Shown in pieces: positions 1-9,218 of a stretch of 24,332 nt of DNA; position 1 is the first letter of the stretch; each line of letters begins with the position of its first letter. Below the pieces are notes generated by a model that was not told the origin of the DNA, made no database searches, and saw nothing but the letters and a program-made list of their open reading frames with translations. This DNA comes from CAZSMK01 sp964608095 (GTDB lineage Bacteria; Sumerlaeota; Sumerlaeia; MWCT01; JAGHBZ01): positions 1 through 24,332 of the forward strand of contig CAZSMK010000065.1 of the NCBI GenBank assembly GCA_964608095.1, given 5' to 3'. The translations under genes were made by a program, and so were the position numbers.

Positions 1-280
1 CACGTTTTGGAAGGGGCCTGAAAGTGTCCCAACATCCAGCGCAGGGGCTGATCTTGTGGAGTAAAAATTTTTAATGATGTCCTGCTGAGGATTGTATGAT
101 ATACTTCTCCCAATTTCGCGAAAGACTTAGTTACACTGTCCATTGTTCGAGAGATTCTTGCTATTCTAAAACACTATAAGTGCGATCATTCTCAAATCGG
201 ACGACATAATATCAATCGATTGAGGTTACTTGCGAGAATCTCCAGAGGGTATATACATGGAAAAAGTTTTTTATTGATTT
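1..280. other. No gene recognised
   Basis: I see no convincing coding region here. The stretch is AT-rich and lies downstream of the minus-strand gene that ends at 281. No rho-independent terminator is obvious, although T-rich runs sit at 264-272 and 295-300. The 10-mer AGTGTCCCAA near 23-32 also occurs at 24242-24251, but the similarity does not extend. Confidence 0.4.
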
Positions 281-1066
281 TCACAGAAGTGAGGGTTTTT
301 TGCTGAGTATCCTTATGAGACGAAGAATATATTTGGGTGGGAAATGAGAAGGCGCCGGGTCGATCTTGATACTCCATCTCTTACCGGAAGACGTTTTGAT
401 ATCAAGCCGCTTGGAGAAAATCCCCTTGAGCCTTGCACTATGTATATCCTGTAAGGTACAGAGAATCCTCAGGATAGTCTTGGAACCGCGTTTCTCGAGA
501 AAGACAAGGTCGTCCTCGAAGACTACGATATCGCCAGGTTTCTTTACCCTGTCTTCGATGAGCCAGCCGGTACCGATAGCCGCAAGGTCAAGTTCCTGGA
601 TAGCACGATCATCGCCTTCCTGCGCTCGTTTAAGAAGCGCGTCCCGTTCAGCCTTGTGTTGTTGCAAGGCTTCCCGGTACCTTTTGGCGGAAGGATACTG
701 TTCCAAAAGACTCTTCAATTTGTTTAACTGCTGGATAAAAGAATCCGGGATGTCCCATTTCATCGCATTCAGGCTGGAAACATGGTTCTTTATCTGTTCG
801 AAGGCGTCGTCATCGCCGTCTATGAGTTTTTTCTGCAGCGAGTGAAGGTCTTTGAAGAACGATTCCTGTCTTTGTTTAGGCAGGATGGGTTTGGTAATAT
901 ACTTGATATCAGCGGCGACGGGTGCGTGGGGGGCCAGTTTAATCATCAGAGGGTAATAGCCGCGTGCCCTCATTTGTTCCGCGACTTCTTCCTCGTTCTT
1001 GCATTCGATCACGACCTTTACTGTGTCGCCTGTTGAGGTAACCGCTTCTGAATAATAACGCGGCAT
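281..1066 (-). CDS. Unknown protein with GspF_N-like N-terminus
   Basis: A 261-residue protein that I do not recognise as a whole. Residues 1-43 (MPRYYSEAVTSTGDTVK..., then EEEVAEQMRARGYYPL) look like the small N-terminal domain of GspF/PilC-type proteins, in which an 'EEE...LRxRGYxPL' helix is typical, but no membrane segments follow. Residues about 70-160 are charged and helical, with alanine- and lysine-rich coiled-coil character. Residues about 170-250 look like a small beta-rich domain (GWLIEDRVKKPGDIVVFEDD). No signal peptide is seen. The ATG at 1066 has AGGAC about 7 bases upstream. It lies 40 bases after the histidine kinase and is probably co-transcribed with it. It could be a cytoplasmic adaptor of that kinase, but the function is unknown. 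Confidence 0.8.
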   Translation of the reverse strand: MPRYYSEAVTSTGDTVKVVIECKNEEEVAEQMRARGYYPLMIKLAPHAPVAADIKYITKPILPKQRQESFFKDLHSLQKKLIDGDDDAFEQIKNHVSSLNAMKWDIPDSFIQQLNKLKSLLEQYPSAKRYREALQQHKAERDALLKRAQEGDDRAIQELDLAAIGTGWLIEDRVKKPGDIVVFEDDLVFLEKRGSKTILRILCTLQDIHSARLKGIFSKRLDIKTSSGKRWSIKIDPAPSHFPPKYILRLIRILSKKPSLL

Positions 1067-1106
1067 CAGTCCTGGACTCCATAATGTCGGATAGTGTGCA
1101 TAGTAC

Positions 1107-2465
1107 TCAACTCAGCGGGAGCGAGATGGTAAATGTGCTTCCTTTTCCAACCTCGCTTTTAACCCGTATTGCGCCTCCATGTGCCTCGACTATACGTTTC
1201 ACAATAGCCAGACCCAGACCCGTACTCTTCTCTCCTGCAGTCGGCTGAACACTTGTCCTGCCGAAATCGGTAAACATCTTTGACATTTCCTGCTTTGGTA
1301 TCCCCTGACCTTGATCTTCCACCGAGATGAGCGCTTTATTCTTCTCCACCTTTGCCTTGAGCGTAATAGTGGTGTCAGGGTGAGAAAACTTTATGGCGTT
1401 GCTGAAAAGATTATTGAGGACCTGGCTGATACGGTCGGGATCCATCTTTATCGTCGGAAGTGTGTCAGGCGTCTCTAACTTTACCGCAATACTTTTTGCC
1501 TTAGCCATTATTTTATTCGACTCGTAAATCTCATGAAGAAAATCGGAAATCTCGACATCCTCCACATCGATCTTGAGCTGACCCGCTTCGATAGCGCTGA
1601 CGTCCAGCAGATCGTCGATAAGGTTAAGCATGTTTTGAGACGCGCGGTCAATCCGTTCGAGATATTGACGTTGATCAGGTGTAACCTCTCCCACGAGACC
1701 TTCAAGAAAGAGATTCGCATACCCCTTTATCACACCGAGCGGATTCCTGAGATCGTGTGCCGCGATACCCAGGAATTTATTCTTGAGCTCATTGAGCTCG
1801 ACAAGCTCCTGATAAAGCCGTCCCTTTTCAACGATCACGGCAAGTTGTCCTGCAATCTGGCGGAAGAGGTCTATGTGGACATGTTCATACATGTGCGGCT
1901 TCATACTGGAAAAGAATATGAACCCAATCGGTTTCCCCCGGGCAATGAGCGGGCAGGTGAGACTCGAGCGCATGCCTTCTTCAACGATTCGACGGGTGGA
2001 ATCCGAATGAGGATGATCGCAAAGATATTGTTCAAGGTCGTTGAGGATCCTCGGTTGACCTGTATCGATAATGGTCTGAAGACTACTGCCTTTGAGTGCG
2101 GCTTGGTATCCTTTATTTATTTTCATTTCAGGTGCAGCGGAACGAGCCCACCGCGCCTGTACTTGTTTGCCATCTTCACGGATAAGAGAAAAACCGATAC
2201 GGTCGTAGGGAATGAGAGGACGAAACAATTCATATACATGCTCCAGTACCTCATCGAGGATAAGTCCCGCATTGACCTCCTCGGTGATTCTTGTCAACAG
2301 GTTGATTTCTTCGAATTGCTGTTCAAGCATTCTTCCGAGTTCGACAAGCTCCCTGCCAAGCTTGCCTATCTCGTCGTCCTCGCCCACAGGAATATTCACC
2401 TTGAATTTTCCCTGTTTCATATCCTGTGCAGCTTTTCTATAGTGTTCAATCCTCTGATCGTTCAT
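1107..2465 (-). CDS. Soluble HAMP-GAF sensor histidine kinase
   Basis: A 452-residue two-component sensor kinase, expected to autophosphorylate on histidine and pass the phosphate to a response regulator not present in this window. Residues 1-60 resemble the C-terminal half of a HAMP domain (QGKFKVNIPVGEDDEIGKLG) followed by a signalling helix. Residues about 62-215 are a GAF domain (DEVLEHVYELFRPLIPYDRIG...). The HisKA domain carries the H-box AAHDLRNPLGVI with the phospho-acceptor His237. The ATPase domain has the N-box NLFSNAIKFS (352-361), the G1 box DQGQG (384-388) and the G2 box GLGLA (416-420). There is no transmembrane segment or signal peptide, so it should act in the cytoplasm. That is unusual, because HAMP normally follows a membrane helix. 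The ATG at 2465 is preceded by AAGGAAAG. Confidence 0.93.
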   Translation of the reverse strand: MNDQRIEHYRKAAQDMKQGKFKVNIPVGEDDEIGKLGRELVELGRMLEQQFEEINLLTRITEEVNAGLILDEVLEHVYELFRPLIPYDRIGFSLIREDGKQVQARWARSAAPEMKINKGYQAALKGSSLQTIIDTGQPRILNDLEQYLCDHPHSDSTRRIVEEGMRSSLTCPLIARGKPIGFIFFSSMKPHMYEHVHIDLFRQIAGQLAVIVEKGRLYQELVELNELKNKFLGIAAHDLRNPLGVIKGYANLFLEGLVGEVTPDQRQYLERIDRASQNMLNLIDDLLDVSAIEAGQLKIDVEDVEISDFLHEIYESNKIMAKAKSIAVKLETPDTLPTIKMDPDRISQVLNNLFSNAIKFSHPDTTITLKAKVEKNKALISVEDQGQGIPKQEMSKMFTDFGRTSVQPTAGEKSTGLGLAIVKRIVEAHGGAIRVKSEVGKGSTFTISLPLS

Positions 2466-2630
2466 CGCACTTTCCTTGTGTATAAAACCTCATGGATACG
2501 CTAATATAGAAAACGTAGTAAATCAAACCAAAACAGGATGCCGGTTAGAATAATGAATAAAAAAAGGAGAGTTGGAAATCGAAGGGCAAAAGCGAGTACG
2601 CGTGTGAGTCGAAATAAATGAATAAAACAA

Positions 2631-2661
2631 AGAGCGCCGGAGATTGTCACTCCAGCGCTCT
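2631..2661 (-). terminator. Rho-independent terminator of the beta-helix gene
   Basis: The 12-bp stem arms at 2631-2642 and 2650-2661 (AGAGCGCCGGAG against CTCCAGCGCTCT) pair with a single G-T wobble around a 7-base loop. Read on the minus strand, the stem is followed by TTTGTTTTATT. It lies 34 bases past the stop of the gene ending at 2695 and isolates that gene from the histidine kinase downstream. Confidence 0.9.
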
Positions 2662-2694
2662 ATTTCAAAACTTTTATACCTTGTTTTTTTGTAA

Positions 2695-4716
2695 TTAATA
2701 AGTACAAACAGTGTCATCGGAGTCGTAACGGCAATTTGAACTGCCAGGAAACCCCAAGCATGCTCCCACTGGGTTTCTAATAACATTACCCTCTAACAGG
2801 CAATATGTGCAGGTATCAAATTCTATTGAAGGAGCAGTCGAAGTAGTCTTGATAACATTACCGACAAAGCAACAGTAATTACTCGCATCTATAGCAATGC
2901 CATTGAATCCATCAGGAGGATATCCTACAACAACGTTACCTGAGAAGGTTGAATTGTCGCATTCATCTAACCATATACACGAGCCATAGTCTCCTCCCGC
3001 AACGGTCTCAATAATATGATTACCTGTTATGGTAAGATAATCCGCCTGGTAGCCCATTAGTGCATATTGCTCAAACGCACTTATATGATTCCCTTGAATA
3101 ATAGTTGAAGCACCTTCGACATGGATACCCCGGTTGCAGCCCTGCATAATGTTGTTGGCGATTACACCATGACCGGAAGAGCTATTATCATAGTAAATGG
3201 CATAATCTTCGGAATCTGTTATATGGTTACCTATGGTGGATACATACGAGGTGTTATATATAAAAATTCCATAATCTGCGATATCGGTTGCAGTCATACC
3301 GCAACGAATTGTGTTGCTATGTACGCGCGAATGATAGGAACCGTAACCGACATAGAACCCACGCTGGGAGGTAACAAGATTACCTTCTATAAGAGCGTAG
3401 TAGTTGCAATAAAGAGTGGCAGCATATTGATCTTCTGTCAAATATGAGGAATTTCTGAAACGGTTATTCACGATTTTATTATAGTAGCCGATAGCGGAAG
3501 ATGTGGAGCCAAACGTGATACCGCGTCCTCTAGTGTCGAACACGTTATTGGCAACTGTTACGTAATGTACAGGAACGCTCAGCTCGATAGGGGCAATTTC
3601 TGCTGTATCGACCGAATAGTCAAAGACGCAATCGACAATAGAACTCGGTCTGCTAATGGTGCCCACGCTCGTATCTGCCGGCGCAACAGCGGCTACGGCA
3701 TCATCCACCTTAAAAAAGCACTCTTCAATTCGAAACTGACCGTTTGGAACTTTCACAATGGGTGCGGCGTTTCCTGAAGTGGGTGTGTCAAAATATATAC
3801 CTATGAGTGCAGTATTATCGTTCATTAAAATTGTACATGAACCGGCATCGGCAATTTCACACATAATAGTTGAACCATAAGGGGTGCCATTGGGGTGAGC
3901 GCCCACCAATCTGACACCAGCAGGGATACTGATCTGCGCATCTACGTTAAAGGAATCGGGAAGAAGTATAACCGTACCGGCGCCATAAATGGCATCAATA
4001 TAGTTAAGGGCTGCCTGAATGCACGCAGCATCGTCATTCGCAGCCCAGGCGTACAACGCGTTGCCATGGATATTTCCATCGGCGCCTGCATTGGCATCCG
4101 CGCCGAATGTCCCACCACCGACTGTAATATACGCCCTAACATCGGGATCCAACACTGCGCCGTCAAGACCGTTGAATTGTATATGAGTGCTGGTGATTTC
4201 TCTGAGTGGAAATCGGTTTATATCGAGGGTTCCGGCATTTATATTGGAAGCGTCTCGGTAGAAGGAGGGGCTCTCGCCGCCTAACGCGTCCGAATCATCT
4301 GCAGAGTAAGCAAAGATAGAGTAAGGACTCGGAACAAGTTTTGTTCGCGGTGCAAATTTCTCCTCGGCTTCGTATGTCTTGTTGTTGTTCAAATCAACCT
4401 CGACTTCCAACCACGCCTCCTTGTATTTATCGAAAAACCCGCTCGGAAAAGGCTTGATGACGCCGAGTTCAACATTATAATGTCCAGCAGTTACCGAAAC
4501 CCGGTTCCCTGTTCCGGTATGGGTTTCCTGCCAGACATTGGTTCCAGTAGATTCATCAGGGTAAATCGTAAATCGCATGTCATAAGTGCCGCTGGCGATC
4601 GGAACACCATCGGGGTCTTTTAACACTCCCTGGAAATTGATAGTCTCCGATGCAAAAATACCTGTACACAGGTTTAATACTATCAACATTGTGACCCAGA
4701 TTCCTGATCTTATCAT
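2695..4716 (-). CDS. Secreted right-handed beta-helix protein
   Basis: A 673-residue exported protein. Residues 1-23 are a Sec signal peptide (MIRSGIWVTMLIVLNLCTGIFA). Residues about 24-125 form a beta-rich module seen in front of many large exported bacterial proteins: INFQGVLKDPDGVPIASGTY, then an alternating strand region, ending PRTKLVPSPYSIFA. After a linker with DALGG, residues about 195-670 are rich in Asn/Gly beta-helix coils (VANNVFDTRG, IVNNRFRNSS, IEGNLV, IGNHITDSEDYAIYY, IANNIMQGCNRGIHVEG, ITGNHIIE, FSGNVVVG, FVGNVIKT, LEGNVIRNP). These are PbH1/NosD-like repeats as in polysaccharide lyases and surface adhesins. No catalytic residues can be assigned, so binding or degradation of a polysaccharide is inference. 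The ATG at 4716 has a strong AAGGAGG, and the gene has its own terminator. Confidence 0.85.
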   Translation of the reverse strand: MIRSGIWVTMLIVLNLCTGIFASETINFQGVLKDPDGVPIASGTYDMRFTIYPDESTGTNVWQETHTGTGNRVSVTAGHYNVELGVIKPFPSGFFDKYKEAWLEVEVDLNNNKTYEAEEKFAPRTKLVPSPYSIFAYSADDSDALGGESPSFYRDASNINAGTLDINRFPLREITSTHIQFNGLDGAVLDPDVRAYITVGGGTFGADANAGADGNIHGNALYAWAANDDAACIQAALNYIDAIYGAGTVILLPDSFNVDAQISIPAGVRLVGAHPNGTPYGSTIMCEIADAGSCTILMNDNTALIGIYFDTPTSGNAAPIVKVPNGQFRIEECFFKVDDAVAAVAPADTSVGTISRPSSIVDCVFDYSVDTAEIAPIELSVPVHYVTVANNVFDTRGRGITFGSTSSAIGYYNKIVNNRFRNSSYLTEDQYAATLYCNYYALIEGNLVTSQRGFYVGYGSYHSRVHSNTIRCGMTATDIADYGIFIYNTSYVSTIGNHITDSEDYAIYYDNSSSGHGVIANNIMQGCNRGIHVEGASTIIQGNHISAFEQYALMGYQADYLTITGNHIIETVAGGDYGSCIWLDECDNSTFSGNVVVGYPPDGFNGIAIDASNYCCFVGNVIKTTSTAPSIEFDTCTYCLLEGNVIRNPVGACLGFPGSSNCRYDSDDTVCTY

Positions 4717-4753
4717 TATTATTATCCTCCTTTTAAAAATTTTCTTGAAGTCT

Positions 4754-4782
4754 TATGTAAACAATAAAATATCCATTGTCAA
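4754..4782 (-). promoter_or_regulatory. Probable promoter of the beta-helix gene
   Basis: On the minus strand a perfect -35 TTGACA (complement of 4777-4782) is followed after 17 bases by TACATA (complement of 4754-4759). The -10 matches the consensus only partly. It lies about 40 bases upstream of the start at 4716. Confidence 0.4.
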
Positions 4783-4981
4783 TAATAAAACGAACCGACT
4801 TCATTCGGTGAGTTTTATTCGAAAATGAAGAGACTATGAAGCGGGCATTCGCATTATCTGAGCATAATGAATATAAGTTTAGATGATCAAAAAATTGATG
4901 CGGTGTTCAAAAAAACTGAATTGTAGTTTCCAACTTGCAATTTTCAGTAAAGGTAGAACATCCTTATTCGAATCACTTAAT

Positions 4982-4990
4982 TGGTATACA
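4982..4990 (+). promoter_or_regulatory. Possible extended -10 of the M1 peptidase gene
   Basis: TGGTATACA is an extended -10 (TGN followed by TATACA), 25 bases upstream of the ATG at 5015. The matching -35 region is poor, as is common for extended -10 promoters. The implied leader would be short and carries the ribosome site AGGAG. Confidence 0.35.
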
Positions 4991-5014
4991 AATCATCAGC
5001 ACAGGAGCGAAAAA

Positions 5015-8000
5015 ATGAAACATCGTCTTGTTATGGTGGTGGCGTGCTTTTATTTTATAACAATTACAGGGGTTTTCGCCCTACCCTCTTCGCTGAATCC
5101 TGAAAAACGCATGGTCCTGGTCGATATTTCAAACATTAAGACAACGGATGACATAACGCTGATCAAAGGTCCTGCTGAGGTGCGGTATGAAATGACATTT
5201 GACGTCTGCCCGAGAGTCAACGTCGAAGAAATGCTGTATGCCCTCTATCTTTCAGGGGATGAAATGAAAGAGAAGCCGGATGTTGTTTTAAACGGGGAAA
5301 AAGTGGATTTTTCCCCGGTAAAGCGTGCGGATGGAATGGTTTTCCGCCTGCCGCCGGGTACTATCCAGCACAGACAAAACATGTTGCACATTATCTTCCC
5401 CGACGCTAAACCGCCCGCTCTCGATGGCATCGAGATTTTTTCTCTTCTGGACACGTATGAAGAAGTCCATTTTGAATGGGCGTTCTCCGAGCCCGTTCCT
5501 CTTGTTCAACCGCCGAAACATGTCACCCAGGATAAATACGATGCTGTTCATTACGATCTTGCAATCGAGCTCGATATGTACTCCACCTTCATCGATGCAA
5601 CGTTAACCATGCAAGGTTTGATACTCGAGGATGGAGTCACTCAAATCGCACTCGATTTCGACCCTAACAACGGGGCGATGTCGGTAAGCAGGGTGGATTC
5701 CGGTGAAGGTACCCCGGCGCTTTCTTTTTCAACCGATAACGCCAACGAATGGTTACTCGTCACCCTGCCATCATCCCTCTCTACTTCCGACACCTTCACA
5801 CTTCGAGTTCAATACTCGGGTACACCCGCCACCGACGGGGTATTCGGCGCACCTTACAGGGTCGAGACTCATGGAAGTTCTGTCCCCATTGTGTATACCT
5901 TTAGCCAGCCCTACGGTGGGCGGAAATGGTGGCCCTCGAAGGACATTCCTGAGGACAAGGCGACTATCAACCTGCACATCACTGCTCCTTCTGCTTATTT
6001 CGTAGTATCCAACGGCACACTTATCTCTATCGAAGACGTCGTCGGTGGCAAACGCTGTTTTCATTACTCGGAAAGTTACCCCATCGTCACGTATCTTGTG
6101 TCTATATGTTGTACGAATTATATCTTCGGCTCGACGGTATACGAGTCGCTTGACGGGGCGACAACCATGACTGTGGGACATTATGTTTATCCCGAGAACG
6201 CCGACGAGTTGGGCGGATTGGTAGGAACCATGGAGGCAATGGAGTTATTCGCCCACATGTTCGGCGAATATCCTTTTCTGCACGAAAAATACGTGACCGC
6301 CACGCACAACAGCGGCGCAGGGATGGAACATCAAACCTGTACGAGCATGCCGCCCCGAAATCTTGCACCGGACGGACGGCACCGGCGCAACATTCATGAA
6401 CTCTGCCATCAATGGTTCGGCGATAGCATTACCATGCGCCATTACGACCACCTCTGGTTGAATGAGGGATTCGCCACCTATTCAGAAGCCCTGTATACCG
6501 AATACTATGAAAGTATGGAGGCGTATCACAACTATGTCCAGAGCTGGGTAAATACCGGTATCAGCGATACCATCCCCCTCGTCAGTACTATGGCAGACCG
6601 ATTCTACGGTTCAGTCGTCTACCGGAAGGGCGCGTGGGTTCTCCACATGCTACGACACGTCGTCGGGGATGAAGATTTTTTTGATGCAGTCCGTGAATAC
6701 TACTCAACATTCGCCTACGGAACCGCTTTAACCGAAGACCTCCAGCAAGTGTTCGAAAAATATTATGGAGAATCCCTCGACTGGTTCTTCGAGGAATGGG
6801 TATATGGTACCGGACGACCTACCTACACATGGACATGGCAGATTGAAGAGACTCCCTCAGGAAACATTCTGAACCTGACAATCACACAAACACATTCGGG
6901 TGACGCTTTTACCATGCCCCTTGATGTCAAGGTCAGCGATCTAAACGGCAAGTCGATCATATCCCAGGTGTTTAACAATCAAAAGAGCCAATCTTTTAAT
7001 ATCGATCTGGGGGATTTTGAGGTCTTCGATGTTGAGATCGATCCGGATAACTGGGTTCTTAAACGAATAGGCTCGGCTGCCCCTGTGCCTACCTTACAAC
7101 AGGTGATTGGTTCTCTTGATGGTAAAAGTGCGGTGGTGAACTGGATATCCGGCGGGGGAACAACCGCCGGGTTTCAGTTGATTTCCAGCACGAATTTGAC
7201 CTCATGGACGCTCGTTGCAGACACGGATGTCCTGAACGCATCGTCTACCTCGTATCAGGTTTCCGACCTGGAACCGGGACGAGATTATTACTTCAAAATT
7301 CGTGCACTATCCTCGACCGGACAACCAAGCGAATTGAGCGACACCTACGGTACACGGCTTCGTGCAAATCCTGTCGATACATGCGTGCTGATCGTGGACG
7401 GTTATGACCGATGGGGTACTCAGGGTCGCGGAACCAGTCACCCCTGGGCTGCGTGGCATGGCAGGGCAGTCGACTCCTGCGCCATCTCATTTGATAGTTG
7501 CGCGAACGAAGTGGTGGAAGATGGCTCTTTATCACTTTCCGGCTACCATGCTGTTCTGTGGATACTCGGCGAAGAATCTACCTCCGAAGAGACCTTTTCC
7601 GATTCGGAACAGGCACGTGTAAAAGCCTTTCTCGATGAGGGCGGCTCTCTCTTTGTTTCCGGCGCGGAAATCGGCTGGGACCTCGATTATAAAGGCTCGA
7701 CCACGGACAAGACTTTCTATAATACATACCTTAAAGCTGACTATGTGCGAGATGATTCATACGATTATTCCGTGTATGGTCAAACGGGGAGTATCTTTGA
7801 GGGGTTGAGTCTGGACTTCGACGACGGCTCAGCCGGCATCTACTATGCAGATTACCCTGATGTAATAAATCCATCCTCTGGAGGCGTTTGCTGCCTCCGT
7901 TACAACACCAGCGATATAGCCTCCGTACAATATTCGGGTACGTTTCCCGGTGGTTCGTCCGAAGGAAAACTCGTCCACTTCGGTTTTCCCTTTGAGACCA

Positions 8001-9196
8001 TCTTCCCCGAGGAAGATAGAAATGAGACCATGAGGAGGATACTGGAATTTTTCATTGGTGCGTTGCCCACTCCGACACCAACCCCAACCCCCTCCCCCAC
8101 TTCAACACCAACACCGACAAGCACCCCGACTCCAACCGGCACGCCATTACCCTCCCCGACGCCTCCTGCGGAATTCCCCATTGTGTACGATTTTCTCGAT
8201 TCCACCGATGGATGGACAACTGATGCAGCGGTTGGCGTATTCGACGCGCCTCTCTTTTCGTGGGATGATCAATGCCTGCAGATTACGACCGTAAACAATA
8301 CCAATACCTATGGATTCTGGACAAGCCCGCTCGATGCGATTCCGGTGTACGCGCCCGGATGGGTCTATCGCGCAGATTGGGAAATCATGTGCGACCGGAC
8401 GAATCCTGAATTCGCACCGACACTCCGGCTTCGCGCGACATCCCAGAATTTTCAGCAGACAGATGCGTTGATCGTCTCAAGTCTGGGGAGCGGCGATTTC
8501 TCCCCCTCTGAGACTCCACGCACCTATATAATGTATTTTGTACCGCCGGAAAGCGCTTTTGGCGCCCCTGAACACAGCGACGATGTCATTTTGAATTTCG
8601 ATGTCTACAGCTTCGACGACATGGATGCAGCGCAATGCTGTGTGAGTCTCGATATGGTCACCGTTGATGCCCTCCTCATAGACAGTCTGGGCGAATCGGA
8701 GCTTATAAAGAGCTGGAATTTCTTAAGTGGAAATGAGAACTGGACATTTACCGCGCCGGAACAATTTACAAGTCCGGGTGCAGGATGGATTACGGGATAT
8801 CTCCGGCTTTCAGCCAAGAACAATTACTCGACTTTTGGATACTGGACAAGCCCCGCCGACGCCGTAAGTATCGAGGCATCTACCCTCTATCGTGTCCAAT
8901 TCAGAGTTTTCACTAATGTCGCGGACCCGGAACAGGTTCCCGGGCTGGGATTACGCGTCAACACGGAGCAGTACTGGGCAGGATATTCTAAAATCATCGA
9001 AAGCCGTAACGGCGGAGATATGAGTCCTACCCAGACCTGGTCAACCTATGACCTCTACTTTTATCCGCCGCAGGAAGCCGTGGGAACCGAGACCGATGGG
9101 CTCTATTTTTCTTTCGATATTATGAACTTTGATCCGGACGATGATCCGGAAGGAGAGCTCTTGCTCGATTTTGTAGACGTATACGCCATTCGATAG
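5015..9196 (+). CDS. Giant secreted M1-family metallopeptidase
   Basis: A 1393-residue exported zinc aminopeptidase-like protein. The start at 5015 is chosen over the upstream ATG at 4883 because it has AGGAG at the right spacing and opens a signal peptide (MKHRLVMVVACFYFITITGVFA). The M1 catalytic part spans about residues 30-685. It has substrate motif GAGMEH (434-439, Asn of GxMEN replaced by His), zinc motif HELCH (His461, Glu462, His465), third ligand Glu484 in NEGFA, and probable catalytic Tyr536 in VVYRKGA. Next are a fibronectin-III-like domain (about 690-785), an amidotransferase-like Rossmann domain (about 790-1010; CVLIVDGYDRWG, GGSLFVSGAEIGW), a Pro/Thr linker (about 1018-1052), and two copies of a roughly 165-residue beta-sandwich-like domain (about 1053-1225 and 1228-1393). 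It probably acts in the periplasm or outside the cell. Substrate is unknown. Confidence 0.92.
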   Translation: MKHRLVMVVACFYFITITGVFALPSSLNPEKRMVLVDISNIKTTDDITLIKGPAEVRYEMTFDVCPRVNVEEMLYALYLSGDEMKEKPDVVLNGEKVDFSPVKRADGMVFRLPPGTIQHRQNMLHIIFPDAKPPALDGIEIFSLLDTYEEVHFEWAFSEPVPLVQPPKHVTQDKYDAVHYDLAIELDMYSTFIDATLTMQGLILEDGVTQIALDFDPNNGAMSVSRVDSGEGTPALSFSTDNANEWLLVTLPSSLSTSDTFTLRVQYSGTPATDGVFGAPYRVETHGSSVPIVYTFSQPYGGRKWWPSKDIPEDKATINLHITAPSAYFVVSNGTLISIEDVVGGKRCFHYSESYPIVTYLVSICCTNYIFGSTVYESLDGATTMTVGHYVYPENADELGGLVGTMEAMELFAHMFGEYPFLHEKYVTATHNSGAGMEHQTCTSMPPRNLAPDGRHRRNIHELCHQWFGDSITMRHYDHLWLNEGFATYSEALYTEYYESMEAYHNYVQSWVNTGISDTIPLVSTMADRFYGSVVYRKGAWVLHMLRHVVGDEDFFDAVREYYSTFAYGTALTEDLQQVFEKYYGESLDWFFEEWVYGTGRPTYTWTWQIEETPSGNILNLTITQTHSGDAFTMPLDVKVSDLNGKSIISQVFNNQKSQSFNIDLGDFEVFDVEIDPDNWVLKRIGSAAPVPTLQQVIGSLDGKSAVVNWISGGGTTAGFQLISSTNLTSWTLVADTDVLNASSTSYQVSDLEPGRDYYFKIRALSSTGQPSELSDTYGTRLRANPVDTCVLIVDGYDRWGTQGRGTSHPWAAWHGRAVDSCAISFDSCANEVVEDGSLSLSGYHAVLWILGEESTSEETFSDSEQARVKAFLDEGGSLFVSGAEIGWDLDYKGSTTDKTFYNTYLKADYVRDDSYDYSVYGQTGSIFEGLSLDFDDGSAGIYYADYPDVINPSSGGVCCLRYNTSDIASVQYSGTFPGGSSEGKLVHFGFPFETIFPEEDRNETMRRILEFFIGALPTPTPTPTPSPTSTPTPTSTPTPTGTPLPSPTPPAEFPIVYDFLDSTDGWTTDAAVGVFDAPLFSWDDQCLQITTVNNTNTYGFWTSPLDAIPVYAPGWVYRADWEIMCDRTNPEFAPTLRLRATSQNFQQTDALIVSSLGSGDFSPSETPRTYIMYFVPPESAFGAPEHSDDVILNFDVYSFDDMDAAQCCVSLDMVTVDALLIDSLGESELIKSWNFLSGNENWTFTAPEQFTSPGAGWITGYLRLSAKNNYSTFGYWTSPADAVSIEASTLYRVQFRVFTNVADPEQVPGLGLRVNTEQYWAGYSKIIESRNGGDMSPTQTWSTYDLYFYPPQEAVGTETDGLYFSFDIMNFDPDDDPEGELLLDFVDVYAIR
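8069..8165 (+). repeat. Low-complexity Pro/Thr linker coding repeat
   Basis: A C/A-rich run of ACN-CCN codons coding for alternating Thr-Pro with some Ser. It separates the amidotransferase-like domain from the paired C-terminal domains of the M1 protein. Such linkers are flexible spacers in secreted multidomain enzymes. Confidence 0.8.
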
Positions 9197-9218
9197 AAGA
9201 GATAATTTTAGCATTATA

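Noticed and set aside
23..32. AGTGTCCCAA at both window ends as insertion-sequence termini
   Set aside because: The 10-mer is in the same orientation at both ends rather than inverted, and the flanking bases do not match.
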